Source of the DNA: JAHEDH01 sp963745865
GTDB lineage: Bacteria; Actinomycetota; Acidimicrobiia; Spongiisociales; ZC4RG35
Direction: 5' to 3'
DNA length: 64,000 nucleotides
Assembly (NCBI GenBank): GCA_963745865.1
Contig: CAVUYZ010000005.1
Coordinates: forward strand, 124,001-188,000
The stretch's first letter is position 1, and each line of letters starts with the position of its first letter. The notes below the pieces were generated by a model that saw only the letters and a list, made by a program, of their open reading frames with translations, ran no database searches and was not told the DNA's origin. The position numbers and the translations under genes are program-made. Shown here one piece after another: positions 39,943 through 47,885 of the stretch.

Positions 39943-39970
39943 GGCCCGCACCGATCGGTGCGGGCCTCAT
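39939..39970. terminator. bidirectional terminator between UPF0182 and ferredoxin genes
   Basis: Perfect 32-bp palindrome: two 16-base arms beginning ATGAGGCCCGCACCGA. It lies between convergent genes and can fold the same way on either strand. Confidence 0.85.
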
Positions 39971-39988
39971 TCGTTGAGATCTGCTCGT

Positions 39989-40298
39989 TCAACCGGTGAA
40001 GACTGCGTCCTCGCTGTAACGGCTCGAGCATGATGCATTCGCCGGGGCATTCCTCGGCGGACTCGATCACGTCGTCGTGGAGGCTCTCAGGAACCCGGGC
40101 CAGACCGCGTGCGCCGTCGGGGCCGTGTCCATCGCCTTCCTCGCCGTCGAAGACGACGGTCTTGTCGAAGTGGGAGGATTCCTCCTTCACCACCCACAGT
40201 CCGTCGTCACGGGCATGGAACACGTCAGGAGTGATCTCCTCGCAGATTCCATCGCCGGTGCAGAGGTCCTGGTCGATCCAGACCATCAATTTTGCCAT
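39989..40298 (-). CDS. ferredoxin (single-cluster, 3Fe-4S/4Fe-4S type)
   Basis: Small electron carrier. It begins MAKLMVWIDQDLCTGDGICE with the first cluster cysteines, followed by a spaced insert and AEECPGECIMLEP with the remaining cysteines. This is the arrangement of actinobacterial ferredoxins that feed cytochromes P450 or oxygenases. The open frame runs on to 39906 with an unlikely tail; one indel near 40016 gives a short end (RYSEDAVFTG) with a stop at 39989, about 102 residues, which I prefer. The start overlaps the stop of the peroxiredoxin-like gene by one base (TGATG), so the two are an operon. Confidence 0.8.
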
Positions 40299-40759
40299 CA
40301 GCCGTTCACCGCCATTTCGAAGTTCGAGTCGTCGAGAACGTCGATGGCGGACAACATGTCATCAGCCGACATCCTGTCTTCGAGGACGTCGGCGACTGCT
40401 CCGCTGCGGTCGACGATCACGACGCGTTCTCTGGGTTGTCGGTCCGAGCCTATCGCGTCGAAGCTTCGGAACATCGACTCAGAGGGATCGGCGAGGATCG
40501 GGAAGGTGATGTCGAGGCGGTCAGCCAGGTCCCTGAGGTCGGTTGCGGTCTCCGGGGCGACCCCGAGTAGCTGGATGCGCCGCTTCGCGAACTCACTGTG
40601 ACGGTCGCTGAGTTCTTTCAGTGCCATGCTCGCTCGTCTCGTACCGAGGGGATGAAGGCGATCACGACCGGCAGCTTTCCGGCAAAGGAATCCCAACTGA
40701 GGGTCTGGCCGGTACTCGCCGGGGCTCTGAAGCTCTCGATGTCTTGTCCAATGATCATT
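40298..40759 (-). CDS. peroxiredoxin-like protein lacking the catalytic cysteine, frame-broken
   Basis: Thioredoxin-fold protein of the AhpC/TSA type. It starts MIIGQDIESFRAPASTGQTL, then KLPVVIAFIPSVRDERA, where relatives carry the peroxidatic Cys; here the position holds Val/Arg and no Cys is seen in the whole protein. After an indel near 40625 it continues ALKELSDRHSEFAKRRIQLL, FPILADPSESMFRSFDAI and RVVIVDRSGAVADVLE. About 153 residues. ATG 40759 has GGAGAT upstream. Coupled to the ferredoxin gene. A redox-inactive adaptor is possible. Confidence 0.72.
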   Translation of the reverse strand, partial: NDHWTRHRELQSPGEYRPDPQLGFLCRKAAGRDRLHPLGTRRASMALKELSDRHSEFAKRRIQLLGVAPETATDLRDLADRLDITFPILADPSESMFRSFDAIGSDRQPRERVVIVDRSGAVADVLEDRMSADDMLSAIDVLDDSNFEMAVNG

Positions 40760-40854
40760 CAATCTCCTTGCTCATTGAGCCGTTACCCGCCCTCGGATCG
40801 GAGAAACCCCATTTGACGAATCCGGGGGGCGTCCTAACATTGATCAGACAACGA

Positions 40855-40929
<75 letters not shown>

Positions 40930-40935
40930 GACCGA

Positions 40936-40968
40936 AATCCCCTGTGTCCACAGGGGTTTTCGGCTTTT
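40936..40968 (+). terminator. Rho-independent terminator after tRNA-Met
   Basis: Stem CCCCTGTG/CACAGGGG with a TC loop (40939-40956), then TTTTCGGCTTTT. It lies inside the element, just past attL, so it was brought in by the element and now ends the tRNA transcript. Confidence 0.85.
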
Positions 40969-41089
40969 CTGAGCTCCCTGGGATCGGCCGCTGCGAGCCG
41001 CCATACCGCGTCCATACCGCGAGCCAATGTGCGGCTTCGGTTCATGATGGACACGTTGGCTCCAGTAGGTGGGTTCCACTTTGTGTATA

Positions 41090-42084
41090 GAACTGACAGA
41101 GGTTGTTGACACATAGGGTTCTCCGAATTGGGAAGGAGAACCGATGACTGAACACGAACAGCGCCGTTTGGTGAATCACCGTCTGGCGGTTTTGCAGCAT
41201 GCTGAAGAGGTGACCGGCAACGTTGCTCGGACCTGCCGGTATTACGGGATCAGCCGACAGGCCTTCTACAAGTGGCTGCGACGCTACGAGGAGCAAGGAC
41301 TCGAAGGGCTGAGAGACCGTTCGTCGCGACCGCATCAGAGTCCTAACGCCACCAATGCTGAAGTGGTCGGCAAAATCATGTATCTGCGACAGAACTACCA
41401 CTTTGGGCCGCACAAGATCGCCATGTATCTCAAGCGCTACCACGACATCACGATCAGCCCGTCGGGGGTGTGGCGGATCCTGAAACGACTCGACATGAAT
41501 CGGCTGCCCAACTCGCAGCGGCATAAGCCGCATCAGCAACGGTGGAAACGCTACGAGAAACCCCAGCCGGGCCATCAGGTCCAGGTCGACGTCAAGTTCA
41601 TCACCCCAATCGGGGCCGCCGGCAAGAAGTACTACCAATTCACCGCTATTGACGACTGCACCCGGATTCGGGTTCTAAGGGTCTACCCGCGCTGCAACCA
41701 GAAGACCGCCATCCAATTCCTCGACTACCTCCTGGCCAGACTGCCGTTTCGGGTCGATTCCATCCAGACGGACAACGGCGGCGAGTTCGGAACCCAATTC
41801 CACTACCACGTGCTGGACCGGGGCATCAGACACGTCTACATCAAACCGGCCACCCCTCGGCTCAACGGGAAGGTGGAACGATCCCACCGCATCGACGCTG
41901 AGGAGTTCTATCGGATGCTCGACGGCATCGTCATCGACGACACCAAACTCTTCAACGACAAGCTCCAAGAATGGGAAGACTTCTACAACTTCAACCGACC
42001 CCACGGTGGCCTCGACGGACAAACCCCCTACGAACGACTAAAACAGAAGACCCAGAACCCGGTGTAAACGACCAAAGTCAGTTC
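41090..42084 (+). mobile_element. IS481-family-like insertion sequence
   Basis: About 1 kb. Imperfect 23-bp inverted repeats flank the transposase gene: 41090-41112 (starts GAACTGACAGAGGTTG) and 42062-42084 (its complement starts GAACTGACTTTGGTCG), 18 of 23 matching. The right repeat covers the transposase stop codon. The true tips may extend a few bases further out (TGTG at about 41082 and GCACA at 42085-42089). No target duplication was confirmed. Confidence 0.7.
41144..42067 (+). CDS. IS481-family-like DDE transposase
   Basis: 307 residues, frame intact. An N-terminal HTH (GNVARTCRYYGISRQAFYKW, LRRYEEQGLEGLRDRSSRPH) is followed by the HTH_21-like SGVWRILKRLDMNRLP and an rve integrase core: first Asp in HQVQVDVKFITPIGAAGKKY, second Asp in IQTDNGGEFGTQFHYHVL, and the Glu in NGKVERSHRIDAEEFYRML. 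It ends FNRPHGGLDGQTPYERLKQK, the usual family C-terminus. The ATG has GGAAGGAG 5 bases upstream. The gene is probably functional. Confidence 0.92.
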   Translation: MTEHEQRRLVNHRLAVLQHAEEVTGNVARTCRYYGISRQAFYKWLRRYEEQGLEGLRDRSSRPHQSPNATNAEVVGKIMYLRQNYHFGPHKIAMYLKRYHDITISPSGVWRILKRLDMNRLPNSQRHKPHQQRWKRYEKPQPGHQVQVDVKFITPIGAAGKKYYQFTAIDDCTRIRVLRVYPRCNQKTAIQFLDYLLARLPFRVDSIQTDNGGEFGTQFHYHVLDRGIRHVYIKPATPRLNGKVERSHRIDAEEFYRMLDGIVIDDTKLFNDKLQEWEDFYNFNRPHGGLDGQTPYERLKQKTQNPV

Positions 42085-42745
42085 GCACATCCGCGGAAGC
42101 ATGTTCGCGAGACTTGGTGAGAAGCGCAGTGAGACTGGACATTTTGACGGCAATCAGGTGTGGTACATCCGGCAAGTTGGGGAACCGTCGCCTCGATGGC
42201 GGTCCCATTGACAAGGCTCTCTTCATGTGCCCAGCCACGACCATCCAGGCGATCCGATGTGGTCGGGAGCGGCCTGCTTTGGCCAATTCTGGGTTAACGA
42301 AATCTCACGCCGACGCTCTGTCATGGAGCTGGCTCCCGTATGCCGTACTGAAATCGGAGACCGGCGGATCGACTCAGTCCCTGGCCCATGAGTCACCAAC
42401 TCGAAATGCTCACAAGGCCTACCTCTACTAGGGGCGAGCCAGGTCAAACCCCTAACCCGAAAAGAGGCGCATGCTCAGGCACGCACCCGCTCACAAGGGT
42501 GGGGCCAAAGACTCCGTCATCTCAGCAGGGATCAAGTCACGATGGACAGGTGATGATGGTGCGGGACCCGGTCGCGGCCGATCGAGTTGGGCCTCGATGA
42601 CCTGGAGCGGCTGGGTTCCCAAACTCATCGGGTACCCCTCCCTGGCATCGGGAACCCGGCCTCTGGACACGGGAAGCCCGGGTTCGGATGATCGACGTAC
42701 AAGGGGTCGTTAGATGAGCGGCCGAGTAGTGGAAGGAGAAGGACC
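42085..42745. other. stretch without a convincing gene inside the element
   Basis: Both strands have only short frames (for example 42114-42431 plus and 42038-42286 minus) with no motif, no ribosome-binding site and no family I recognise. I looked for the missing integrase C-terminal half (R..HxxR..Y) and did not see it. It may hold remnants of older insertions. Confidence 0.5.
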
Positions 42746-43126
42746 ATGAAACGTACCTTGACAGTCTTGGTGTTTTGCATGGCGCTGTCCGGTGTAGTGG
42801 CGATTCCGGCGTTTGCGAGCGTCGACCAGAATCCCAACGCGGTGGAGTTGACGAGTGTGACTTGCCCTGATGCGGAACTGTTCTTCGGGACGATTTGGAT
42901 CGGGTCGGAAAGCTCCCCGGCTGGCCATGATCTGGAAGGAAACATCGTTGGCGTGGCCAAGTCGCTATACATCACCGACCCAGACGGCAACCCGATAGCG
43001 GCGGGTTTCGATCGCCCTGGAAAGGGCTTAGACGCCGTCACAGTGTGGTGCTTCTGGCCAGACGGGGGTAGCCCGACAGGGTTCGTCGGAGGCGACATCC
43101 TCTTCAAGGCACCCCTCCGAAGTTGA
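42746..43126 (+). CDS. secreted hypothetical protein
   Basis: 126 residues with a clear signal peptide (MKRTLTVLVFCMALSGVVAI ending PAFAS) and Sec cleavage after AFA. The mature protein has two Cys (LTSVTCPDAE and VTVWCFWPDG), likely a disulfide, and a beta-rich pattern (ELFFGTIWIGSE, KSLYITDPDGNPIAAGFD). No known family recognised. GGAAGGAGAAGG precedes the ATG. An inverted repeat follows at 43142. First clear cargo gene of the element, upstream of the sensor kinase. Confidence 0.65.
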   Translation: MKRTLTVLVFCMALSGVVAIPAFASVDQNPNAVELTSVTCPDAELFFGTIWIGSESSPAGHDLEGNIVGVAKSLYITDPDGNPIAAGFDRPGKGLDAVTVWCFWPDGGSPTGFVGGDILFKAPLRS

Positions 43127-43141
43127 AACACTGTGTTGCTG

Positions 43142-43193
43142 CACCCGCAGGAGTCCGTCGGCTGATAGGCTGATGGAGGTGCTCCTGCGGGTG
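43142..43193 (+). terminator. inverted repeat after the secreted-protein gene
   Basis: 12-bp arms (CACCCGCAGGAG and its complement) separated by 28 bases, 15 bases after the stop codon. A possible terminator; the long loop and absent T tract make this uncertain. Confidence 0.45.
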
Positions 43194-43308
43194 GCTGCCA
43201 TGTCGGGCATGGGGAAGCCTCACCTGCCTGACAAGAACTGCTTTCCCAAGGTGAAATGAGCTCCCGACTAGTGGATGAGCTCCCGGCCTTGCCGGGCAAG
43301 GAGGGGCT

Positions 43309-45354
43309 GTGCCATCGGAGGTAGATTTCACGCATGCTCGTGACGAGATGGTGAGCGCAGGTTCCGTCGACGATCGCTCGCGACTGTGGGCCACCGCTAC
43401 CTGGCTAGTCACCGGCGCGGGTGTGGTGATGATCGTCTGGATGCTTTCCACCAACGCCCTGCAGATGCCTCCCGTTTCGACCCGCGTGTTGGTCACCGCG
43501 ATGGTTGTCGTGCTGTCGTATGGCATGGCTGGTGCAGTGCTGATTGATCGCAGACCTGACCTGGTCTTCGGCTGGCTGCTCGCCGCAGTTGCAGTTACTC
43601 AAGTAATCGCTGTGGGCGCCTCGACCGTTGCCTTCGATGCCTGGCAGACCGGCAGTACTGGTCCAATGGTGCGTCTGGGTGGAGCCGCGACCACACTGTT
43701 GTTCCTTCCTGTCGCCGTTCAGGGAATAGTCAATGTGCGGTTCCCGTCTGGTCGCCCCACATCCCGCGCCTCTCGAGCACTCGAGTTGGCCATTATCGCC
43801 AGCACGACGCTGGCCCTCGTCGGAGGCGCGATACTGGGTGCGTCGGTCGCCGACCTCCCGACAACCACGTCGACACCGTTCGACGATCTGTCTCCAGACA
43901 GCGGCTTTGGGAGGCTGGGTCTTGTGCTCCAGACACTTGTCCCTATGGTGGTCCTGTTGGGTCTGGTTGCCGGGATCGGTGTCGTTGTCAGATATCGAAA
44001 AGCGCATGGCATCGAGCGCCAGCAGCTGAAATGGCGTGCGGTTGGGGTATTGGCAGCCCTGGCGCTTTTCCCTTTCGCCGTCGCCGAGGTGACTGGATGG
44101 ATCGACGCGCTGGATCCTCTCCTGTTTGTCTTCACCTTGGCGATTCCGGTCCTGCGGTATCGCCTTTGGTCGATTGATACCTTGGTACGCCGGTCCGTGG
44201 TCTACGCGGTCGTCACGGTAACGCTCGTTGGGATGTATATAGCCCTCACCTGGTTGGGATCAGGAATCGTCTCTGAGCGGGTTGGAGCTTCAGTGGCTGC
44301 GGTCGCCGTCGCCTTGGCTTTCGCGCCACTTCGTACCCGGGTTCAAGGCATGGTTGATCGCGTCGCCTACGGCGGTCGCCGCGACCCTTATCGGACGATC
44401 AGCGACCTCGACCGTCGCCTCGGCGAGGTCGCCGCACCGGGCCAAGTGCTCCCGGCCATCGTCGAGACCATTGGCATATCCCTACGCCTGCCATTTGTCG
44501 CCGTCGATCGGGCAGACGGGTCCCGTCTGGCCACATACGGTATCCAGGAAGCTGACGTCGAGCGCTGGGCGTTGGTCTTCGAAGGTGCGGACGAGGGAGT
44601 ACTCATCGCACAGCCCCGGCGTGGTGAGGACGAGTTCGACAAGAGGGATCGCAAGCTCCTCGCCGATGTCGCCATCCATGCGGGAGCCGTCGTCCATGCC
44701 GAGACGGTGACCGCCGATCTGATCGCATCGCGACAACGGCTCGTGACGACCAGAGAAGAGGAACGACGTCGGCTACGCCGGGACCTCCACGATGGTCTCG
44801 GCCCAACTCTGACTAGCATCGGGCTCAACCTCGATGCTGCCCGCGCTCAACTGCGCGCCGACCCGAATGACGCCGAAAGGTTGGTCCAGGACGCCAAGAC
44901 AGCGACCACGAATGCGATCGCAGAGGTGCGTCGCCTCGTTTACGGATTACGACCTCCCGCCTTGGACAACCTCGGGTTCCTTGGTGCAATCCAACACCAG
45001 ATGGAGCAGCTCTCGAACAACAGCTGCCGTGTCACGCTCGATGCCGAAAACCTTCCGGCGTTGCCAGCGGCCGTTGAGGTGGCCGCCTATCGAACTGTCG
45101 TCGAGGCGGTCACCAACTCCATCCGTCATGGCCATGCCCACGACTGCACGGTCCGCTTGCGCGTCGACTCGGGGACGCTGACCGTCGAAGTCCAAGACGA
45201 CGGCACCCCGTCAGCAACATGGACTCCGGGAGTGGGCTTGCTCTCGATGAGAGAGCAGGCTGCTGAACTGGGTGGCAACGTCTCTGCAGGTCCCAGCGAA
45301 GACGGCGGAGCCCTCGTCAGCGCCCGGTACCCGCTCTTGGATGCCGACACATGA
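43309..45354 (+). CDS. membrane sensor histidine kinase, NarL/HisKA_3 type
   Basis: 681 residues, frame intact. The N-terminal half has about nine hydrophobic helices (ATWLVTGAGVVMIVWMLSTN to YAVVTVTLVGMYIALTWLGS), then a GAF-like region (PGQVLPAIVETIGISLRLPF) and a HisKA_3 dimerisation helix with the phosphorylated His in REEERRRLRRDLHDGLGPTL. The HATPase has EAVTNSIRHGHAHDCTVRLR, VEVQDDGTPSATWTPGVGLL and SMREQAAELGGNVSAG. GTG start with GGAGGGG upstream. Its stop overlaps the response-regulator start (ATGA). The signal is unknown. Confidence 0.9.
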   Translation: MPSEVDFTHARDEMVSAGSVDDRSRLWATATWLVTGAGVVMIVWMLSTNALQMPPVSTRVLVTAMVVVLSYGMAGAVLIDRRPDLVFGWLLAAVAVTQVIAVGASTVAFDAWQTGSTGPMVRLGGAATTLLFLPVAVQGIVNVRFPSGRPTSRASRALELAIIASTTLALVGGAILGASVADLPTTTSTPFDDLSPDSGFGRLGLVLQTLVPMVVLLGLVAGIGVVVRYRKAHGIERQQLKWRAVGVLAALALFPFAVAEVTGWIDALDPLLFVFTLAIPVLRYRLWSIDTLVRRSVVYAVVTVTLVGMYIALTWLGSGIVSERVGASVAAVAVALAFAPLRTRVQGMVDRVAYGGRRDPYRTISDLDRRLGEVAAPGQVLPAIVETIGISLRLPFVAVDRADGSRLATYGIQEADVERWALVFEGADEGVLIAQPRRGEDEFDKRDRKLLADVAIHAGAVVHAETVTADLIASRQRLVTTREEERRRLRRDLHDGLGPTLTSIGLNLDAARAQLRADPNDAERLVQDAKTATTNAIAEVRRLVYGLRPPALDNLGFLGAIQHQMEQLSNNSCRVTLDAENLPALPAAVEVAAYRTVVEAVTNSIRHGHAHDCTVRLRVDSGTLTVEVQDDGTPSATWTPGVGLLSMREQAAELGGNVSAGPSEDGGALVSARYPLLDADT

Positions 45355-46019
45355 TCCGTGTTCTAATTGCCGATGACCATCCCCTCGTTCGGAGCGGCCT
45401 GCGAGCGGTGTGCTCCGGGGCTACCGACATCGAAGTCGTCGGGGAAGCCGCCGACGGATATGAGGTGATCGCCGAGGCACTCCGACTCGAGCCCGATGTG
45501 ATTCTGATGGACCTCGAAATGCCGCAACTGCGTGGCATCGACGCGACACGTCGAATAGTGGCCGAAACCCGCTCGACTGCAGTTCTTGTGCTCACGATGT
45601 TCGACGACGAGGACTCTGTCATCACCGCGATCAAGGCTGGGGCAGTCGGATATCTCCTCAAAGGCTCAGATGGCGACGACATCCTCGCCGCAATCCGCGC
45701 CGCAGCGACCGGGCAAGCCGTGTTCGGCTCTGCGCTCACCAGCCGTCTCGCCGCATGGCTCTCAGGGTCACCACGCGACCACGTTCTGGTCTTCCCTGAT
45801 CTCACTGACCGTGAACGCGACATTCTCGACCAACTCGCCGCCGGGCTCACCAACGCCGAGATCGCCGACAACCTCCACCTGGCAACAAAGACCGTCGCCA
45901 ACAACATTTCCATCATCCTCACCAAGCTGCAGGTCACGCAGAGAGGACAGGCCATCGTCCTCGCCCGCGAAGCCGGACTCGGTCGACCCGGCTCGGCTGA
46001 CCCCCGAACCCACCGTTAG
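45351..46019 (+). CDS. NarL/FixJ-type response regulator
   Basis: 222 residues. The receiver domain carries the acidic pocket IADDHPLVRSG, the phosphorylated Asp in EPDVILMDLEMPQLRGIDAT, Thr in VLVLTMFDDED and Lys in GAVGYLLKGSDGDD. The LuxR-type HTH is at the C-terminus (LTDRERDILDQLAAGLTNAE, IADNLHLATKTVANNISIIL). The start overlaps the kinase stop (ATGA), so the two form a co-translated pair. Likely targets are the neighbouring cargo genes, by proximity only. Confidence 0.93.
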   Translation: MIRVLIADDHPLVRSGLRAVCSGATDIEVVGEAADGYEVIAEALRLEPDVILMDLEMPQLRGIDATRRIVAETRSTAVLVLTMFDDEDSVITAIKAGAVGYLLKGSDGDDILAAIRAAATGQAVFGSALTSRLAAWLSGSPRDHVLVFPDLTDRERDILDQLAAGLTNAEIADNLHLATKTVANNISIILTKLQVTQRGQAIVLAREAGLGRPGSADPRTHR

Positions 46020-46151
46020 CCGCGAGTCCATCGGCGGCCCTCCCGGTAAAACCGGGTGATCCTCCCCCGTATGGGGAACACCACCTCTAGACGCGGGATG
46101 CCCACCAACCAAACACTGAGGGGCATGAACCCGGATCAGGAGGAATCACCG

Positions 46152-46634
46152 ATGTACCCAAGTCGTCAAGCTTTTCGCGCGGCCGTGCTGAGCATGGTTG
46201 TCAGTGTCATTCTGTCCGCATGCGGCGGTGATGCCGGCACCGGAACCATTACCCACACCGAGGGCGCACCCACCGACTCCGAGTTCATCGACCAGGTCAA
46301 CGGACTCTGCGCTCAGGAAGCCGCCGCAATCGGACAGACGATCGGCCCACTCTTTGGTGGCGACGAACCGTCCCCCGAGGACATGCAGGCCGCTCTGGAC
46401 GAGGTTGTCGCCCTCAGCCGTGGCCTTGCCGACGACATCGACGCCCTGGCCATACCACCGGCATTGGCTGAAGATGTCGACGCTCTAGTCGCCGCCCTGA
46501 ACGACGGTACCGACCAGGCCGCGGCCCAGACCGGCGTCGAGTTCTTTGGCAGCGACGACGACCCGTGGTCCACCGCCTCTGCCATGGCGGCCGACCTTGG
46601 ACTGAGTGCTTGCGGCCCAGGCAACGATGAATGA
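46152..46634 (+). CDS. small lipoprotein
   Basis: 160 residues. The signal peptide reads QAFRAAVLSMVVSVILSACG with a lipobox (LSAC), so the protein is anchored outside the cell. The mature part is helical and acidic (FIDQVNGLCAQEAAAIGQTI, LDEVVALSRGLADDIDALAI). ATG 46152 has AGGAGG upstream and is preferred to earlier in-frame starts. No family I can name. It follows the response regulator in the same direction. Confidence 0.75.
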   Translation: MYPSRQAFRAAVLSMVVSVILSACGGDAGTGTITHTEGAPTDSEFIDQVNGLCAQEAAAIGQTIGPLFGGDEPSPEDMQAALDEVVALSRGLADDIDALAIPPALAEDVDALVAALNDGTDQAAAQTGVEFFGSDDDPWSTASAMAADLGLSACGPGNDE

Positions 46635-46798
46635 GGCCGCAGCGGATATCGAGGAGCATGTGATGTGGAACTCGCAACACCCAGTGGGCAGGAGACTGCC
46701 CCGGCTGGCATTCCTGGTGACTCCGAACCGAACTCGTCGTCGACGCCTTGGACATGGCCTTCTGGCGGTATGCGTTCATGCCGTCCGGTAGGAGGGAC

Positions 46799-47392
46799 AT
46801 GTCACGAATCCGAAGCATCTCGGCGAGCGAGGGCGGGGTCGGGACCAAGCTGGTCTACTTCTTCACCCGACGTCAATTGTCCCGCATTACAGGTAAGACG
46901 CCGGAACGCATGCTCGAGCCCCTCGAGATGTACGCCCATGTGCCGGCTCTGCTCCGCGCCTACGGCCGTCTGGAGAAAGCTACCGGGAAGCTGGGCACCA
47001 TGGACCAGCGGTACATGGCGCTCGCTGCGATGAAGACCTCGACGATGGTCACATGTGAGTACTGCATAGATCTTGGATCTCAGATCTTCCGTCAGCTCGG
47101 CCTCACAGACGCCGAACTACTCGACCTCCCGAGATATATGATCAGTCCATTGTTCGACGAAATCGACCGAATGGTGATCGACTATGCAGTGGGCCTGACA
47201 AGCACACCCGCAGAAGTTTCGGACGAGCTGTTCGGAAGACTGCGCGACCGATTCAGCGATCAACAGATCCTCGAGTTGACGCATCTGGTCGCGATGGAGA
47301 ACATGCGCGGGCGTTTCGGTATCGGACTCGGAATCGGAGCTGCAGGCTTCAGCGAGGGAATGGTGTGCGCCGTCCCACTCAGGACCGAGTAA
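46799..47392 (+). CDS. carboxymuconolactone decarboxylase/AhpD-like protein
   Basis: 197 residues, one AhpD-like helical domain. The redox motif is visible as MVTCEYCIDLGSQIFRQLGL (C-x2-C with the upstream Glu-type relay), followed by LVAMENMRGRFGIGLG. Such proteins act as thiol-dependent peroxidases or decarboxylases. ATG 46799 with GGAGGG upstream is chosen over 46748. The frame is intact. It is the last complete gene of the element. Confidence 0.85.
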   Translation: MSRIRSISASEGGVGTKLVYFFTRRQLSRITGKTPERMLEPLEMYAHVPALLRAYGRLEKATGKLGTMDQRYMALAAMKTSTMVTCEYCIDLGSQIFRQLGLTDAELLDLPRYMISPLFDEIDRMVIDYAVGLTSTPAEVSDELFGRLRDRFSDQQILELTHLVAMENMRGRFGIGLGIGAAGFSEGMVCAVPLRTE

Positions 47393-47504
47393 CACCTTCC
47401 GCGAGCATCCTCTACCTTCTCCCCTCCGCAGTCGGCTCGCTCCTCAAGAAGAGGGGACAGCCAGAACTCGTCGATGGACCAGAAAGCAGGAGTTCGGGTG
47501 ACGA

Positions 47505-47645
47505 ATGGCGAAATATGATCCTCTCCGCCAGTTTCTCACTCACAAGGGCGCAGAGAGCATCACCCTTTCCTTCTCACAGATATCCGATTCGGTGGGTATA
47601 GGAAGGTCGCAGGTTCAAATCCTGCCCCCGCTACCAGAATTCTGA
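47505..47645 (+). pseudogene. truncated DUF7662-like gene, cut by attR
   Basis: Codes for MAKYDPLRQFLTHKGAESIT then LSFSQISDSVG, which matches my memory of the N-terminus of a family of small actinobacterial proteins (M-x-KYxPLR..L). The frame then runs into the tRNA repeat and stops at 47643-47645. The conserved C-terminal part of the family is missing. It is therefore a fragment whose 3' part was lost when the attachment site formed or by a later rearrangement. The family match is from memory, not a search. Confidence 0.5.
47602..47634 (+). repeat. attR: right 33-bp direct repeat (tRNA 3' fragment)
   Basis: Exact copy of 40897-40929, including the T arm and acceptor 3' side of the initiator tRNA, with no 5' half of a tRNA in front. 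It marks the right end of the integrated element. Confidence 0.85.
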
Positions 47646-47661
47646 CATCGTCAGACGAAAA

Positions 47662-47689
47662 GGCCAGGCACTGCCTGGCCCTTTCTGTT
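47662..47689 (+). terminator. terminator beyond attR, probably the original tRNA terminator
   Basis: 9-bp stem GGCCAGGCA/TGCCTGGCC with a one-base loop, followed by CTTTCTGTTG. It lies 27 bases past attR, where the tRNA gene terminator would have been before integration. Confidence 0.75.
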
Positions 47690-47885
47690 GTCCAGATCTC
47701 CCCAAACCCCGAGTATCTCGGATCGGGGGCGTCCCGTTGTGGCTTATCGGATGTGCATCTGTCTATGCAGCCCACCCCTGCACACACCCTCTCCAAACCC
47801 CGGTCGCACCGTGTTCTGCCACCGATGGGGGTGTGCACGGGGTGGACGTGCCCAGGCAGAAGAGATTCGAACTACTGTTTTCCAG

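Larger units (their letters stand above)
40930..47634. mobile_element. 6.7-kb integrated element (genomic island) in the initiator tRNA gene
   Basis: Bounded by the exact 33-bp repeats at 40897 and 47602. It contains, in order, a terminator, an IS481-type insertion, about 650 bp without a clear gene, a secreted protein, a NarL-type histidine kinase and response regulator, a lipoprotein, an AhpD-like protein, and a gene fragment cut by the right repeat. All cargo frames are intact, in contrast to the many breaks on the left flank. No tyrosine or serine recombinase is recognisable, so the element is either a remnant or is moved in trans. By eye its base composition is somewhat less GC-rich in the non-coding parts; not measured. 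Confidence 0.75.

Noticed and set aside
47688..47885. N-terminal extension of the HD-GYP/LuxR gene
   Set aside because: The extra residues are Cys/Pro-rich, overlap the terminator region beyond attR, and do not resemble the protein's conserved part.
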